Positions 63,299 to 64,000 of a DNA stretch of 64,000 nucleotides are shown piece after piece. The position numbers and the translations under genes were made by a program. The stretch spans positions 1-64,000 of the forward strand of contig NCGX01000019.1 in assembly GCA_002256995.1 (NCBI GenBank), given 5' to 3'. The DNA is from Hydrogenophilales bacterium 16-64-40 (lineage in GTDB: Bacteria > Pseudomonadota > Gammaproteobacteria > Burkholderiales > Thiobacillaceae). The notes below the pieces were generated by a model. It did no database searches and was not told where the DNA came from. It worked only from the letters and a program-made list of their open reading frames with translations. Each line of letters opens with the position of its first letter. Position 1 is the stretch's first letter.

Positions 63299-64000
63299 TT
63301 ATTTATATGCGTGCATCAATTTAATCAAATCTGGCCACTCAGGAGCGATGTACCCCGTCGCTGATTGAAACCGCTTTGCATCCAGCGAACGATCGATCAC
63401 CAACTTTTCATCCGGCACAATATCAATGGTCTTGCCGTACACATCAGCGATCAATCTTAGTAAATCAAATTTATTGATCGGCTTGGCAGCGACATGGTAC
63501 AGCCCTGACAACTCAGCATGAGGAATCACCACATCCCGCACAACTTGTGCAAAGACCACCGTTGGCAGCCCCGAAAAAATGGCGCGAGCGTAACCTCTGC
63601 AGCGTCCCTCTTGCGACAGGAACCAATCCAGTAATCCGTATTTGCTTTGCAACTCATGTCCAATTGTGGAAGTACGCAAGGTAATCGTGTGTGGATAAAT
63701 CACCTCGCCCAAGGACTTGGATTTACCATACACATCACGTGCGTCGGCAAAATCCTCTTCGGTATAACCGCCCTTCTCACCGGAAAACACACAATCCGTA
63801 CTAACGTGGATTAAGCGCGCGCCAACCAGTTTGCACAACCCCGCCAACCGATGTGGCATCAACGTGTTGATCGGGATAGAAACCAACGGATCTTCTACTT
63901 CCGGCTTGTGCTTCGTCAATCCGGCGCAATTGACGACGACATCCGGTCTGGTTTGATCGAGAACGCTTGCCAGAGCATCCGGGTTCACGACATCAATTCC
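63299..64000 (-). CDS. RmlD-like SDR reductase, N-terminus cut by window edge
   Basis: Frame runs on past base 64000 (the last readable codons are Gly-Ile-Asp-Val-Val). DVVVNCAGLTKHKPEVEDP, LIHVSTDCVFSGEKGGY and VYGKSKSLGEV (YxxxK) match dTDP-4-dehydrorhamnose reductase-type SDR proteins. In place and context it probably acts as the second-step reductase of the FucNAc pathway, as FnlB/WbjC does, but it lacks the extra C-terminal cupin domain of that group. Confidence 0.85.
   Translation of the reverse strand, partial: GIDVVNPDALASVLDQTRPDVVVNCAGLTKHKPEVEDPLVSIPINTLMPHRLAGLCKLVGARLIHVSTDCVFSGEKGGYTEEDFADARDVYGKSKSLGEVIYPHTITLRTSTIGHELQSKYGLLDWFLSQEGRCRGYARAIFSGLPTVVFAQVVRDVVIPHAELSGLYHVAAKPINKFDLLRLIADVYGKTIDIVPDEKLVIDRSLDAKRFQSATGYIAPEWPDLIKLMHAYK

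Overview
The window is a GC-rich, gene-dense bacterial chromosome segment. Gene content and order point to a betaproteobacterium, most likely a chemolithoautotrophic Thiobacillus-like organism. This is an inference from a PPi-dependent phosphofructokinase beside adk, the exbB-exbD-lpxK-ycaR-kdsB-adk order, a class I fructose-bisphosphate aldolase and many c-di-GMP and cAMP signalling genes. No sulfur-oxidation gene is visible to confirm it.

Layout. 1-6 kb (minus strand): pfp (cut by the window edge), a small unknown gene, adk, kdsB, a Trm112-like zinc protein, a diguanylate cyclase, lpxK, exbD and exbB. 6-11.5 kb: xseA, miaA, class I aldolase, a PagL-like outer-membrane protein, then two small minus-strand genes that share an IscR/Rrf2-like operator motif. 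11.5-18.6 kb: the overlapping operon tsaE-amiC-hemerythrin-mutL, divergent queG, a cation-efflux protein, murI and arfB. 18.7-30 kb: a TPR/Sel1 protein, a histidine phosphatase, a DinG/YoaA helicase, an alpha/beta hydrolase with a GGDEF-EAL protein, a UbiB-family kinase, an NlpC/P60 hydrolase and secreted proteins. 30-36.5 kb: a Fur-box-controlled ferric ABC transporter (fbpABC) followed by a hybrid histidine kinase. 36.5-41.8 kb (minus): tandem SH3 proteins, an M48 metalloprotease, a CHASE2 adenylate cyclase and a class II cyclic-nucleotide phosphodiesterase. 41.8-45.3 kb: an Mla-type lipid transport operon whose ATPase-like protein lacks catalytic motifs. 45.4-52.3 kb: a SlyD-like isomerase, a DUF4139 protein, an HDOD protein, an exonuclease, rlmD and lysC.

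A tRNA-Ser(GCU) gene with an abnormal 3' end at 52.33 kb opens an accessory island (about 52.4-57.5 kb). It holds a helically phased TGTCCCC array, a HigBA-like toxin-antitoxin pair with a palindromic operator, two copies of an 87-residue gene (one frameshifted in a poly-G tract), a HipBA-like pair with two TGTCCC-N5-GGGACA operators, a GNAT acetyltransferase, a duplicated small membrane gene and a broken IS21-family element. No integrase is present, so the island looks decayed.

From 57.5 kb to the end (minus strand) lies a surface-polysaccharide region: wecA, a 222-bp MITE-like element, an H-NS-family pseudogene, then a compact, more AT-rich operon (reductase, fnlA, fnlC, wbuB, wbuC) that fits synthesis and transfer of UDP-N-acetyl-L-fucosamine-type sugars. 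The last gene runs off the window.
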